Source: PALSA-894 sp034669145 (lineage in GTDB: Bacteria; Pseudomonadota; Alphaproteobacteria; Rhizobiales; Xanthobacteraceae). Taken from it: a stretch of 64,000 bases of DNA. Both the position numbers and the translations under genes were made by a program. The stretch is taken from contig JAXDNY010000058.1 in NCBI GenBank assembly GCA_034669145.1, positions 1 to 64,000 on the forward strand, written 5' to 3'. Positions 42,067-51,240 of the stretch are shown here, one piece after another (positions within the stretch are counted from its first letter, which is position 1; every line of letters starts with the position of its first letter). Under the pieces are notes generated by a model. That model made no database searches. It was not told where the DNA came from and saw only the letters and a program-made list of their open reading frames with translations.

Positions 42067-42197
42067 GTTTCCCTTCATTGCGAGCTGATAGCGGCGTCGG
42101 CATGCTTGCCGAACATGCGGCGTCGTTCAATCGCGCATTTGACAGCCGCAAAGTCCACCCTTCTAGATGCCGGTGCAAGTGCGCCAGGAGCAACACC

Positions 42198-42992
42198 ATG
42201 AGCAATGCGGTCATCATGACCGAGGTTACCGGCGGCATCGGTACGGTCACGCTCAACAAGCCGTGGAAGCTCAATGCCTGGGACACGCCCATGCGCGCCG
42301 AAATCACCGCCGTCCTCAATGACTGGAATAGCGATCCGGCCGTCAAGGCCGTCATCATGACGGGGGCTGGCGAGCGGGCGTTCTGCGCGGGACAGGATCT
42401 GGAGGAGACGGAGAAATTCCAGTCCGGCACTGAAGGGGCCAACTGGTTCCAGTCGTGGCAGGACTTCTACAATGCGATCCGGGGTTTCGATAAGCCATGT
42501 CTGGCAGCCCTCAATGGCGTTGCGGCCGGCTCGGCGTTCCAGGCCGTCATGCTCACCGATGTTCGCGTCGGGCATGCCGGTGTGCGCATGGGTCAGCCGG
42601 AGATCAATGCCGGCATCCCGAGCGTCACCGGCCCAATGCTGATGCTGCCGCGGATTGGTCTTGCCCGCACAATGGAGCTCACCCTGACGGGACGCATGAT
42701 GGAGGCCGGGGAGGCCGCGTCCATCGGCCTCATCAATTACCTCGTGGCGCGGCCCGAGGACGTGATGCCGAAGACGCGCGAGGTCGCCGAGCTGATGGCG
42801 TCGAAGCCGGTCACGGCCTTTCGCCTGAACAAGCAGCGTTTCCGTCAGGTGACGCAGGAGGCGTTCGACGAGGCGTTCCGCAACGGCGGAAAAATCCAGG
42901 CCGAGGCCTACGCGTCGGGCGAGCCGCAAGAAACGATGCGGCGCTTTTTTGCCGAGCGCGCGGCGCGGCGCAAGGCGCGCGGCCAGGCCTAG
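42198..42992 (+). CDS. Enoyl-CoA hydratase/isomerase family protein
   Basis: The protein has 264 residues of the crotonase fold. The motifs are AFCAGQDLEETEKF and NGVAAGSAFQAVMLTD, the latter less glycine-rich than the usual GGGxELxLxCD. A possible catalytic Glu is in GQPEINAGIPS. CCAGGAG stands eight bases before ATG 42198. It is followed after 24 bases by the acyl-CoA ligase, which suggests ligase then hydratase action on the same acid. Confidence 0.92.
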   Translation: MSNAVIMTEVTGGIGTVTLNKPWKLNAWDTPMRAEITAVLNDWNSDPAVKAVIMTGAGERAFCAGQDLEETEKFQSGTEGANWFQSWQDFYNAIRGFDKPCLAALNGVAAGSAFQAVMLTDVRVGHAGVRMGQPEINAGIPSVTGPMLMLPRIGLARTMELTLTGRMMEAGEAASIGLINYLVARPEDVMPKTREVAELMASKPVTAFRLNKQRFRQVTQEAFDEAFRNGGKIQAEAYASGEPQETMRRFFAERAARRKARGQA

Positions 42993-43016
42993 CGCGCGAC
43001 TGCATCTCAGGTGGGC

Positions 43017-44549
43017 ATGATCGATACCGACGACGGATTCGCGACCCTGCTCGTTCGCCGCGCGCGGGAAAATCCGTCCGGCGTGTTCGCCCGCTGCGAA
43101 GACACGCCGCTGACCTTCGGCGAACTCGACCGCATGGCGACTGCGCTCGCCGTCTGGATGCGCGGCATTGGGCTCGCGCCCGGCAACGCGGTTGCGCTGA
43201 TGATCCGCAATGGCCCTGTGGCGTTGGCGCTCCTGTTTGCCATCGCCAAGGCGCGCGCCATCTGGATTCCGATCAACGTTCAAAGCCGCGGCGAGAATCT
43301 CGGCTACATCTTCAATCATTCCGCGCCGAAACTGATCGTCGCCGAAGCGGCGCTGACGGCGACGATCGAGGCGAGCGGGGCAGATCTTTCCGGCGTACAG
43401 GTCTTCACCACGGACGCGGTGAAGACCATTGCGAGCGGCGGCTGCGGGGCTTTCTGGAGCGAGCCGGCGCCCAGGACCGATGAGCCGCTCGCCGTCATGT
43501 ACACATCCGGGACGACCGGCCGCCCGAAGGGTGTTCTGGTCTCGCACCGGATGCTGCGCCTGTCGGGCGAAGCGGTCGCGCTCGTCTCCGGCGCGCGTGC
43601 CGGCGACGTCATGTTCATGTGGGAGCCGCTTTACCACATCGGCGGCGCGCAGATGATCGTGCTGCCGCTGATCTGCGACGTGACCTTGGCGCTGGTCGAG
43701 CAATTCTCGGCGAGCCGCTTTTGGCAACAGGTGCGCGCGTACGGCGCGAGTCACATTCACTTTCTCGGTGGCATTTTGCAGATCCTGCTGAAGCAGCCGT
43801 CATCGGCACTCGATCGTACGCATGGCGCGCGCATTGCGTGGGGCGGCGGTTGTCCGACCGAAATCTGGCGCCCGTTCGAGGAGCGGTTTGGAACGCAGAT
43901 CCGCGAATGTTACGGCATGACCGAATGCTCGAGCATCACGACCTACAACGACAACGGAACGGTCGGCTCGGTCGGCAAACCGGCGCCGTGGTTCGACGTG
44001 GAACTGATCGACCCGAGCGGTGCGCCGGTCTCGACAGGAGAGCGCGGCGAGATTGTCGTGCGCACTTCGCTCCCGGGATCCATCACCCGAGGATATCTGT
44101 CGAATCCGCAGGCGACTGCGCGCGCCTTGCGAGGTGACGCGTTCCATACCGGCGATCTCGGCTCGTTCGACACCGATGGCAACATGTATTTCCACGGCCG
44201 CATGACCGACAATGTGCGGGTGCGCGGCGAAAACGTCTCCGCGCTTGAGGTTGAGCAGGTCGCCTCGAAGCATCCAGCGGTCGAGGATTGCGCCATGATC
44301 GGGGTCGCGGCCGAGATCGGCGAGCAGGACATCAAGCTCTTCGTCAAGCAAAGGGCAGGGGCGGCGCTCGAACCGCAAGAGTTATCCGACTGGCTCGCCG
44401 AGCGGCTCGCGCCCTTTCAGAACCCACGATATATCGTCATCGTGAATGATTTCGAACGCACGGCGAGCCAGCGCATCATGAGGCACAAGCTCGTGGCGCT
44501 CACCGCAGCGGCGTGGGACAGAAACGCTGTGCGGCCTCGGTGCGTCTAG
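43017..44549 (+). CDS. AMP-forming acyl-CoA synthetase/ligase (CaiC-like)
   Basis: The protein has 510 residues. The ATP loop is MYTSGTTGRPKG (161-172), the A5 region is ECYGMTECSS and the A8 hinge is GRMTDNVRVRGENVS. At the extreme C-terminus, where the catalytic Lys normally sits in a TGK motif, the sequence reads RTASQRIMRHKL with Arg486. It would activate a carboxylate to its CoA ester, or may be impaired in adenylation. ATG 43017 follows AGGTGGGC; a GTG six bases earlier is possible. It ends tail to tail with the Gfo/Idh/MocA gene, 14 bases apart. Confidence 0.9.
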   Translation: MIDTDDGFATLLVRRARENPSGVFARCEDTPLTFGELDRMATALAVWMRGIGLAPGNAVALMIRNGPVALALLFAIAKARAIWIPINVQSRGENLGYIFNHSAPKLIVAEAALTATIEASGADLSGVQVFTTDAVKTIASGGCGAFWSEPAPRTDEPLAVMYTSGTTGRPKGVLVSHRMLRLSGEAVALVSGARAGDVMFMWEPLYHIGGAQMIVLPLICDVTLALVEQFSASRFWQQVRAYGASHIHFLGGILQILLKQPSSALDRTHGARIAWGGGCPTEIWRPFEERFGTQIRECYGMTECSSITTYNDNGTVGSVGKPAPWFDVELIDPSGAPVSTGERGEIVVRTSLPGSITRGYLSNPQATARALRGDAFHTGDLGSFDTDGNMYFHGRMTDNVRVRGENVSALEVEQVASKHPAVEDCAMIGVAAEIGEQDIKLFVKQRAGAALEPQELSDWLAERLAPFQNPRYIVIVNDFERTASQRIMRHKLVALTAAAWDRNAVRPRCV

Positions 44550-44563
44550 GCATCAGCGCGCGA

Positions 44564-45718
44564 TCAAACCTGCTCCAGTGTGGGCACGTCGACCCAGCGC
44601 CGCTCGCGATCGCTTTGATAACAGAGCTCGGTAAGCTGTACGTCCTTCGCGCCTTCCAGCGCCGTCGAGCGCAGCGGCTCGTCATCGGCCACATGGCGCA
44701 AGAACTGCTCCCAGCCCTCACGATAGCTGTTCTTGAACGGCTCATGGTCAGGCACTTCCTGCCATTGCGTATCGAAGTCCATCGCTTGCGGCGCGTCGGC
44801 ATTCCACACCGGTTTGGGGGTCGCCGCGAGCGACTGCACGAAGCATTTGTGGCCGCCGGCGACAGCCGAGCCAAGCGTCCCGTCGATCTGGATCTGGATG
44901 AGGTCGTCGCGTTTCACACGGGTCGCCCATGAGGTCGTGACCTGCGCCAGCGCGCCGCTCTCGAACTCGAACGTGGCGAACACCTCGTCCTCGACATCCA
45001 CATCGAAAGGCTTGCCCGCCTCGTCCCGGCGCTTTGGCTGCCGCGTCGCCGTGCGGCACGACACGGCCTTGATCGGCCCGATCAGGCTCGAGAGCAGATA
45101 GCGCCAGTGTGGATACATATCGAGCACGAGCCCGCCGCCGTCTTGTCTGCGGTAATTCCAGCTCGAGCGCTGCGCCGGATAAAGCTCGCCGTCGAATACC
45201 CACCAGCCGGCTTCCAGCCGGGCCGACAGAATACGGCCGAAGAAACCGGAGTCGCGCACCTTGCGTAGCTTGTTGAAGCCGGGGAGATAGATCTTGTCCT
45301 GTACGGCGGCCGCTTTCACGCCCGCGTCCTGCGCGCCGCGCACGATTTTCATCGCCTCTTCGGAAGAATGCGCGATTGGCTTTTCGAGGTAGATGTGTTT
45401 GCCGGCAGCGATGGCGCGCAGCGCGCGCTCCATTCGCCCGCCGGTGGCCGCCACGTCGAAATAGATGTCGATCGTCTTGTCGGCGAGTGTCGCAGCGGTA
45501 TCGGCCGACCAATTCAGTCCGCCATGCGCCGCGGCCAATGCCGCCAGCTTGTCGGGATTGCGGCCAAGCAAAACGGGCTCCGGAATCAGGCGATCGCCGT
45601 TCCTCAGCGGCAACCCGCCTTCGTTACGGATCGCCAGAACCGAACGGATCAGGTGTTGATTGGTGCCGAGGCGTCCGGTGACGCCATCCATTGCGATGCG
45701 AAGCGCTCTGATGGCCAT
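44564..45718 (-). CDS. Gfo/Idh/MocA-family oxidoreductase
   Basis: The protein has 384 residues. The N-terminal Rossmann part shows IAMDGVTGRLGTNQHLIRSV, an unusual dinucleotide loop, and the family motif EKP at 112-114 within YLEKPIAHSSEEA. Catalytic-region features QDKIYLPGFNKLRK and the later GGLVLDMYPHWRYLL fit sugar or polyol dehydrogenases and related reductases. It uses NAD(P)H on an unknown substrate. It is the last gene of a six-gene operon (50347 to 44564), 14 bases after the amidohydrolase. There is no strong ribosome site before ATG 45718. Confidence 0.88.
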   Translation of the reverse strand: MAIRALRIAMDGVTGRLGTNQHLIRSVLAIRNEGGLPLRNGDRLIPEPVLLGRNPDKLAALAAAHGGLNWSADTAATLADKTIDIYFDVAATGGRMERALRAIAAGKHIYLEKPIAHSSEEAMKIVRGAQDAGVKAAAVQDKIYLPGFNKLRKVRDSGFFGRILSARLEAGWWVFDGELYPAQRSSWNYRRQDGGGLVLDMYPHWRYLLSSLIGPIKAVSCRTATRQPKRRDEAGKPFDVDVEDEVFATFEFESGALAQVTTSWATRVKRDDLIQIQIDGTLGSAVAGGHKCFVQSLAATPKPVWNADAPQAMDFDTQWQEVPDHEPFKNSYREGWEQFLRHVADDEPLRSTALEGAKDVQLTELCYQSDRERRWVDVPTLEQV

Positions 45719-45732
45719 GATTGGATACGTTG

Positions 45733-46962
45733 TCAGCTCGGGCGGTGAAGTTCGGTTCGCTGGCGCGTGACGGTGCGCTTGCCGCGTTTGAACACAGCGA
45801 CGGGTTCGCGCAATTCGGCGACCGCCTGTCGCGGGTTCGTGGCGTCGAGCACCGTGACGTCGGCCGGATTGCCGGCCGCGATGCCATAGTCCTTCAGGTT
45901 CATCAGGCGCGCCGAGCGCGTCGTGATCATCTCGAAGCACTCGGCGATCCGCTCCGCCTGCCCGATCTGAAGCGTATTCGCATGCAAATTGGTCATGCGA
46001 ATAAGCGAGCCGTTCCCAAACGGCGTGAATGGATTCATGATGTTGTTGCTCGATAGCGTGCAATTGCAGCCGCACTCGACGAACAGGTTCGCGTCGACGA
46101 GCCCGCGCCGCACATTGTAGTCGCGCTCACGGCCCATCAGGAACAGGTCGGTTGCCGGAAGAATCGTGACCGCAACGCCGGCATCGGCGAGGCGTTTCGC
46201 CCAGTCCTTCTGCTTCGCGGGCTCCATGGTGGAGAGCTTCGTGGCGTGGCCGATCGCGACGCGTCCACCCCATTTGTATTTCTCGGTCAACTCGCAGACG
46301 AGCACGGAGTCAAGCTGCTCCGGCGCATGCCCGGAGTCGAGATGCATGTCGATGTCGACATCGAACTCACGCGCCAACTCGAATACGCGCTGGATCTGCG
46401 CGGCGTGGTCCGTATCGTAGTTCGGCGCCGCGCCCACCGCCTTCGCGCCGCGCTTGAGACTTTCGACCATCAGCTCGTCGGTCCCTGGATTGTTGGTGAG
46501 GCCCTCCTGCGGCATCACGCAGAGCTCGATGTCGATCGCCCACTTGTACTCGTCGACCAGCGCCTGCACGCCCTCGACCCCGCGCAGGCCGATCAGCGGA
46601 TCGACCTCGACATGCGTGCGCATGCGCGTGGTGCCGTGCTTGATGCACCCCTCCAGCGTCTCGCGCGCGCGTTTGTGCACATCCTCGACCGTCATGGTGT
46701 GCTTCACGTCGGACACGCGCTTCATGGCGTTGTGGTTGCGGCCCTTTTCCGGCGCGCAGCGATCGATGATGCGCGACTTGTCGAGATGGATGTGCGTCTC
46801 GATCAGGCCGCCGCAGCACAGGCACCCCTCGGCGTCGTACGACGGCGCATCGCAAACGAGGTTCGATTCGACAGCCGCGATGCGGCCCTTCTCGAAGCCG
46901 ATGTCGGCCGGCGTATAGCCTCGGCCATGCACACGCGCGTTGCGGATCACGTAATCAATCAT
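45733..46962 (-). CDS. Cytosine deaminase-like metal-dependent amidohydrolase
   Basis: The protein has 409 residues. Metal ligands are visible as His57-x-His59 in ETHIHLDK, then MHLDSGH and GHATKLSTM, with an Asp in PATDLFLMGR, the order of the CodA/AtzC branch of the amidohydrolase family. These enzymes remove amino or alkylamino groups from pyrimidines and triazines, or open ring amides. It is encoded next to an isochorismatase-fold hydrolase and a binding-protein importer of the NMT1/THI5 type, whose known ligands include pyrimidines. The ATG 46962 lies 11 bases after the previous stop region. Confidence 0.88.
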   Translation of the reverse strand: MIDYVIRNARVHGRGYTPADIGFEKGRIAAVESNLVCDAPSYDAEGCLCCGGLIETHIHLDKSRIIDRCAPEKGRNHNAMKRVSDVKHTMTVEDVHKRARETLEGCIKHGTTRMRTHVEVDPLIGLRGVEGVQALVDEYKWAIDIELCVMPQEGLTNNPGTDELMVESLKRGAKAVGAAPNYDTDHAAQIQRVFELAREFDVDIDMHLDSGHAPEQLDSVLVCELTEKYKWGGRVAIGHATKLSTMEPAKQKDWAKRLADAGVAVTILPATDLFLMGRERDYNVRRGLVDANLFVECGCNCTLSSNNIMNPFTPFGNGSLIRMTNLHANTLQIGQAERIAECFEMITTRSARLMNLKDYGIAAGNPADVTVLDATNPRQAVAELREPVAVFKRGKRTVTRQRTELHRPS

Positions 46963-46973
46963 TCGGGGTACAC

Positions 46974-47648
46974 TCAGGCTGCGGTGGCGGGTTGAAGCGC
47001 AGCGACAATTTCGTCCGAGTCGATGACCCAGCCGAGCGCCGCCGCGATCAGTTTGAGCGCCGCCTCGTGATAGTCGGATCCGTTCATCGACGCGCACACG
47101 TCGCGCGGGACGACCACGCGATAGTCGCGGTTGAATGCCTCGAAGCACGAGCACAGCACGCAGTTGTTGGTGTTCACGCCGCAGATGACCAGGGTCTTGA
47201 CGTTCAGGTTGCGCAGCAGCAGTTCGAGGTCGGTGTTGTCGAACGGGCTGTAGCGATGCTTGAACACCGTGTGTTCGCCCGGCCGGGGCGCCAGCGGCGC
47301 GACGACTTCGGTCACCGCCGCTCCTTCGATCGCGAGCGTCTTGCGCGGTTTGCCCAGCCCGGGCACCACGCTGCCATGCTGCGCCATCCAGAACGGGTTC
47401 TTGTTGTCCACAGGTTCGTCGCGCGCCGGATCGTAGCGGTGATGCGTGCGCACGAAGATCACGGGCCGGCCGGAGGCGGCCCACGCCTCGCGCAGCCGCA
47501 CCGCGCGGGCGATGATCCCGTCCGCGTCCGGTTTTGCCACCAGCAAATGCCCGATCGAATGATCGAGATGCGAGCGGTTCATGTCGACGATCAGCAGTGC
47601 ACTGCGCGCAAGCCATGCCGGGTCGAAGGCTGATTTTGCCGCACTCAT
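46974..47648 (-). CDS. Isochorismatase-fold cysteine hydrolase
   Basis: The protein has 224 residues. The catalytic triad is Asp22 (LLIVDMNRSH), Lys130 (VFKHRYSPF) and Cys163 (CGVNTNNCVLCSC). This fold contains nicotinamidase, N-carbamoylsarcosine amidase, biuret and ureidoacrylate hydrolases, all acting on amide or ureido bonds. It overlaps the ATPase stop by four bases (ATGA). With the amidohydrolase it probably forms a two-step hydrolysis releasing ammonia or carbamate from an imported N-compound; the exact substrate is unknown. Confidence 0.92.
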   Translation of the reverse strand: MSAAKSAFDPAWLARSALLIVDMNRSHLDHSIGHLLVAKPDADGIIARAVRLREAWAASGRPVIFVRTHHRYDPARDEPVDNKNPFWMAQHGSVVPGLGKPRKTLAIEGAAVTEVVAPLAPRPGEHTVFKHRYSPFDNTDLELLLRNLNVKTLVICGVNTNNCVLCSCFEAFNRDYRVVVPRDVCASMNGSDYHEAALKLIAAALGWVIDSDEIVAALQPATAA

Positions 47649-48469
47649 GCCATCACTCTGTAAAGCTCGCGATTGAGCTCGCTGACGATCTGGTGGAAAC
47701 GGTCGGTGAGTCGCGTCTCCCGGTCGCGCGGGCGCGGCAGGTCGATCTCGAACGTCTGGTGGATGCGGCCCGGCCGCGTGCTCATCAGCACCACGCGGTC
47801 CGACAGGAACACCGCCTCGGCCAGGCTATGCGTCACGAACAGCACGGTCTTGCGATAGAGGTGCCACAGACGCATGAGCTCGAACGCCATCCGGTCTCGC
47901 GTGATCTCGTCGAGCGCCGCGAACGGCTCGTCCATCAGCAGCACGGCCGGATCGAGCGCCAGCGCGCGTGCGAGCGCGACGCGTTGCTGCATGCCGCCGG
48001 AAAGCTGGTGCGGATATTTCGTTTCAAACCCCGCAAGGCCGACCACGCGGATCAGCTCATCGATGCTCGTGCCGGCTCCGCGCGCGCCGCCGCGCCGGGC
48101 GACCAGATCGCGCAGCAGGCCGACGTTGTCCGTCACCTTGAGCCACGGCATCAGGTTGGCTTGCTGGAACGCGAGGCCGATGCGACCGGCGTGGCGCAGG
48201 TTTCGCGGTGGCGTGCCGCCGACTGTGACGCTGCCGCGCGTCGGCGCCATCAGGTCCGCGACGACCTTGAGCAGCGTGCTCTTGCCGCAGCCGGATGGGC
48301 CCACCAGCGAGACGAATGCGCCGTCGGGAATGTCGAGATTGATCCCGGACAGCGCCTTGACTGGCTCGACGCCGCCGACTCCGTAGGTGACGTCGACGTT
48401 CGCGACCGCAATCGCGGCGCCGCCGCTTGCGGCAGGCTCAGCCGGGAGCTCGGCGGCAGCGCTCGCCAC
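47645..48469 (-). CDS. ABC importer ATPase (SsuB/TauB-type)
   Basis: The protein has 274 residues. Walker A is GPSGCGKST, the Q-loop is in LAFQQANLMPWL, the signature is LSGGMQQRVALARAL and Walker B is VLLMDEPFAALDE. The GTG start follows the binding-protein stop by a single base, and no better ATG fits. It has a 20-residue Ala-rich head. It drives the permease encoded at 49523. Confidence 0.94.
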   Translation of the reverse strand: MASAAAELPAEPAASGGAAIAVANVDVTYGVGGVEPVKALSGINLDIPDGAFVSLVGPSGCGKSTLLKVVADLMAPTRGSVTVGGTPPRNLRHAGRIGLAFQQANLMPWLKVTDNVGLLRDLVARRGGARGAGTSIDELIRVVGLAGFETKYPHQLSGGMQQRVALARALALDPAVLLMDEPFAALDEITRDRMAFELMRLWHLYRKTVLFVTHSLAEAVFLSDRVVLMSTRPGRIHQTFEIDLPRPRDRETRLTDRFHQIVSELNRELYRVMA

Positions 48470-48470
48470 G

Positions 48471-49484
48471 TCAGTTCGTCACTTTCTTGACGAGGTCGGC
48501 GAGTGCCTTGGCCTCATCGAGGCTCTCGACGATGGCGTTGCTGTACATGTCTTTCGCGGCCGGCTTTTTGGCCAGATCGCCGGACTCGGCGGCGAGAATG
48601 TCGATGGACGACTGCCACTTGGCGTCGTTCATCAGCCCGAAGCGCTGCGCATAGTCGGGCGTGTTATAGAGCCCGTAGATGATCTCCAGCTTCTTGGTTT
48701 CGAGCTTGAGGTCGCGATCGGGCGACACCTTGACCACCTCGGCGACCGCCGCCTCCTTGTTGTTCGCCGTCCAGATCAGGCTCTTGAGCGTGGCGCGCAC
48801 GAAACGCTTCACCAGATCCGGGTTCGATCTCAGCAAGTGCTCGCTGGTGTAGATGACGGTGCCGTAGAACGAAACGCCGTGGTCCTTCAGCGGCATCACG
48901 TCGGTCGGAAAACCGCGCATGTCGAGAGTGAGCGCCTGCCCGAAGTGATAGCCGAACACGGCGTCGACCTGGCCGGCGGCGAGCATCTGCACTTCGGCGC
49001 CGCGCGCGACGTTGACATATTCGATGTCGTTGCGCGTGAGCCCGCCCTTGATCAGCAGCGGCTCGAGCAAGCCCTTCACGTTGCTCTGGAACCATGAGAT
49101 CTTCTTGCCCTTGAGCTGGTTCGGGCTCGTGTATTTGTCTTTCTTCAATGTGATGACCGAGAACGGCGTATCCGGCTCGTCAGCCATCACGGCGACCACC
49201 GGCACGCCGCCTGCGCGCGCCCGGATGAAGCCGTCCGCATTGGCGACTCCGAACTGTTCGCGGCCCGTGCCGATGAACACTTCGTTCTGCTGGCCGGCGG
49301 AGGGCGGGCGGATTTCGAGGTCGATGCCTTCGGCCATGTAGATTCCCTGCGCGACACCGCCATAATACTGCGCGTGCATCGCCCATGGCGTGAAGTTGAT
49401 CCGCATGATCACCTTATCCTGCGCGTGCGCAGCTCCGGCCATCGTCAGCGCCGCCATGGCGACTGCGGCTCTTATCATTCGCAT
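48471..49484 (-). CDS. ABC importer substrate-binding protein, NMT1/THI5-like
   Basis: The protein has 337 residues. The Sec signal peptide spans 1-22 (RAAVAMAALTMAGAAHAQ). The mature part has RINFTPWAMHAQYYGGVAQG and a long helix into GIYMAEGIDLEIRPP, the THI5/NMT1 pattern. ATG 49484 is set by GGAGG five bases upstream. Family members bind pyrimidine precursors of thiamine, sulfonates and riboflavin among others. Order in the operon is permease, binding protein, ATPase, then the hydrolases. Confidence 0.92.
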   Translation of the reverse strand: MRMIRAAVAMAALTMAGAAHAQDKVIMRINFTPWAMHAQYYGGVAQGIYMAEGIDLEIRPPSAGQQNEVFIGTGREQFGVANADGFIRARAGGVPVVAVMADEPDTPFSVITLKKDKYTSPNQLKGKKISWFQSNVKGLLEPLLIKGGLTRNDIEYVNVARGAEVQMLAAGQVDAVFGYHFGQALTLDMRGFPTDVMPLKDHGVSFYGTVIYTSEHLLRSNPDLVKRFVRATLKSLIWTANNKEAAVAEVVKVSPDRDLKLETKKLEIIYGLYNTPDYAQRFGLMNDAKWQSSIDILAAESGDLAKKPAAKDMYSNAIVESLDEAKALADLVKKVTN

Positions 49485-49522
49485 CGAAACCTCCATCAAT
49501 GGCTCGCCGGGAATGCTGCCCA

Positions 49523-50347
49523 TTACACTTGCGTCGTCGAGTCGCTTCCTTCGCGCTTCCAGGAAATCATCCGCTCGACCCATGACATGCAACCGAAGAA
49601 GGCCGTGCCGATCACCGCGAGCGCAATGATCGCGGCGAACGACCGCGCGGTGTTGAAGTTGAAGCTTCCAGAGAGAACGAGGTAACCGAGGCCGTTCGAG
49701 GCGGCGAGCCATTCGGCGACGATCGCGCCGAGCACCGCGAGCGTGGTGGCGATGCGCAACCCGGCGAAGATATAGGGCATCGCATAAGGTAGCCGCAGGC
49801 GGAAGAACATCTGCCGTTCGTTCGCATCGACCGAGCGGAACACATCGGCGAGCCCGCGATCGACCTCCTTGAACCCCGCCATCGTGTTGATGACTACGGG
49901 GAAGAACGCGATGGAGGCGACGACGGCGATCTTTGAACCGATGTTAGCGCCCACCCACACGAGAATCAGCGGGGCGATCGCGATCTTCGGCACGCTCTGC
50001 AGACCGACGAAGATGGGCATGATCAGGCGCTCGGCCAGCGGAAAGCGGATCATCAGCGCCGAGACCGCGAGCGCGAACAGCACCGCGGTGACGTATCCGC
50101 TGATGATGCTGCCGATCGTCGCGATGCTGTGCATCTGGATCAGCGGCCACTCGTCGACCATCAGGCGGGCGATATCGGTCGGCGCCGGCAGCAGGAAGTT
50201 AGGCACCTCGAAGGCACGGGTCAGGACCTGCCAGAGAATAACCAGCGCTACGATGAGCAAGACCGGACCGGCGCGCTCAATGCCGCGGCGCCAGTTGTGG
50301 GCGGCTGGCTGGTTCTGAGCGGAGTTTTCGGCGTGTGAAAGGGTCAA
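49523..50347 (-). CDS. ABC importer permease (SsuC/TauC-type)
   Basis: The protein has 274 residues from a TTG start at 50347, which has AAGGTGG four bases upstream. The frame runs on to 50470, but the ATG at 50410 lacks a site. It has about six helices; the ATPase-contact loop reads ADVFRSVDANERQMFFRLRL. It is the first gene of a six-gene operon. The 221 bases before it, shared with the divergent cupin gene, must contain its promoter. Confidence 0.9.
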   Translation of the reverse strand: MTLSHAENSAQNQPAAHNWRRGIERAGPVLLIVALVILWQVLTRAFEVPNFLLPAPTDIARLMVDEWPLIQMHSIATIGSIISGYVTAVLFALAVSALMIRFPLAERLIMPIFVGLQSVPKIAIAPLILVWVGANIGSKIAVVASIAFFPVVINTMAGFKEVDRGLADVFRSVDANERQMFFRLRLPYAMPYIFAGLRIATTLAVLGAIVAEWLAASNGLGYLVLSGSFNFNTARSFAAIIALAVIGTAFFGCMSWVERMISWKREGSDSTTQV

Positions 50348-50568
50348 TTGCCACCTTGTGGGGCGCCATTGTAACGACTCGTCGCCGACTCTCAAGGCGG
50401 CGTTGCGCATGCGCGTCCGCTCGTTCCGCAGTCGCGCCGACGACTCACATGCTCCGCGTCCCGGCATCAAGATTCCCGTTCCGGGAGACGTGGATACCGG
50501 CGCCGTTTTCAGCTAGGCTATCTTGACCTTGTCAGGTCCAATGTTCCGGGAAAGTGCGGGGATTCGCG

Positions 50569-51132
50569 ATGACAACCACGAATAGTGAACAGGTCGTGCG
50601 CGAGTGTGCGCTCGACATCATGAACATCGTCAAGAAGCACAAGGACGACAACGCCGGCTTGATGAAGGCGCTGCAGGATCCGCTGAAGCGGATCATCGCG
50701 CAACCCGATCTGCTCTCGCTCGGCGTCAAGCGGCAGGGCAACCACATCGATAATTCGAAGTATCTCTATTACGACGGCCAGCTCGTCATCACGCTCGACG
50801 AATTTCCAAAGGGCAAGCGCATCCCGCCGCACGATCACGGTGTGTGGGAAGCGCTCGCAGTCTACAAGGGCAGCTTCGAGCACACCGTGTACGAGCGTAA
50901 GGACGATGGCAGCAAGGAAGGCTATGCCGATCTTGCGATCGTCGACGATCGCCAGCTCAAGCGGGGCGACGTGTCGATCGTGGCGCAGCCCGCCGAGATC
51001 CACACCTTCGTGGCGCTGGAGGAGGGTACCTATTCGGTCACCGTCGTGGGCGGCCACTACGCCGAAACGCGGCACTACTTCAAACCGGAAGAGAAGAGCT
51101 ACGTGACCCGCAAGCCGAAGGTCGTGAGCTGA
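50569..51132 (+). CDS. Cupin-type metal protein (cysteine dioxygenase-like, COG5553 group)
   Basis: The protein has 187 residues. The metal-binding pattern is PPHDHGVWEALAV, with two His and a downstream Glu, and the second cupin half has AQPAEIHTFVALEEGTY with another His. This suits the predicted metal-dependent double-stranded beta-helix enzymes related to cysteine dioxygenase. ATG 50569 with GGGGATTCGCG upstream is preferred over GTG 50554. It precedes an importer gene set by 108 bases and may be the first gene of that group. The substrate is unknown. Confidence 0.8.
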   Translation: MTTTNSEQVVRECALDIMNIVKKHKDDNAGLMKALQDPLKRIIAQPDLLSLGVKRQGNHIDNSKYLYYDGQLVITLDEFPKGKRIPPHDHGVWEALAVYKGSFEHTVYERKDDGSKEGYADLAIVDDRQLKRGDVSIVAQPAEIHTFVALEEGTYSVTVVGGHYAETRHYFKPEEKSYVTRKPKVVS

Positions 51133-51240
51133 TCCGCTTCGAGGTCTGATGCGGGAGCGCTCGGCCCGATGGCCGGGCGTGATCGCGCGTTGCGGTCCAG
51201 AACGAGGACGGCACAAGCCGTCCCAATCATGGGGAGCGAA

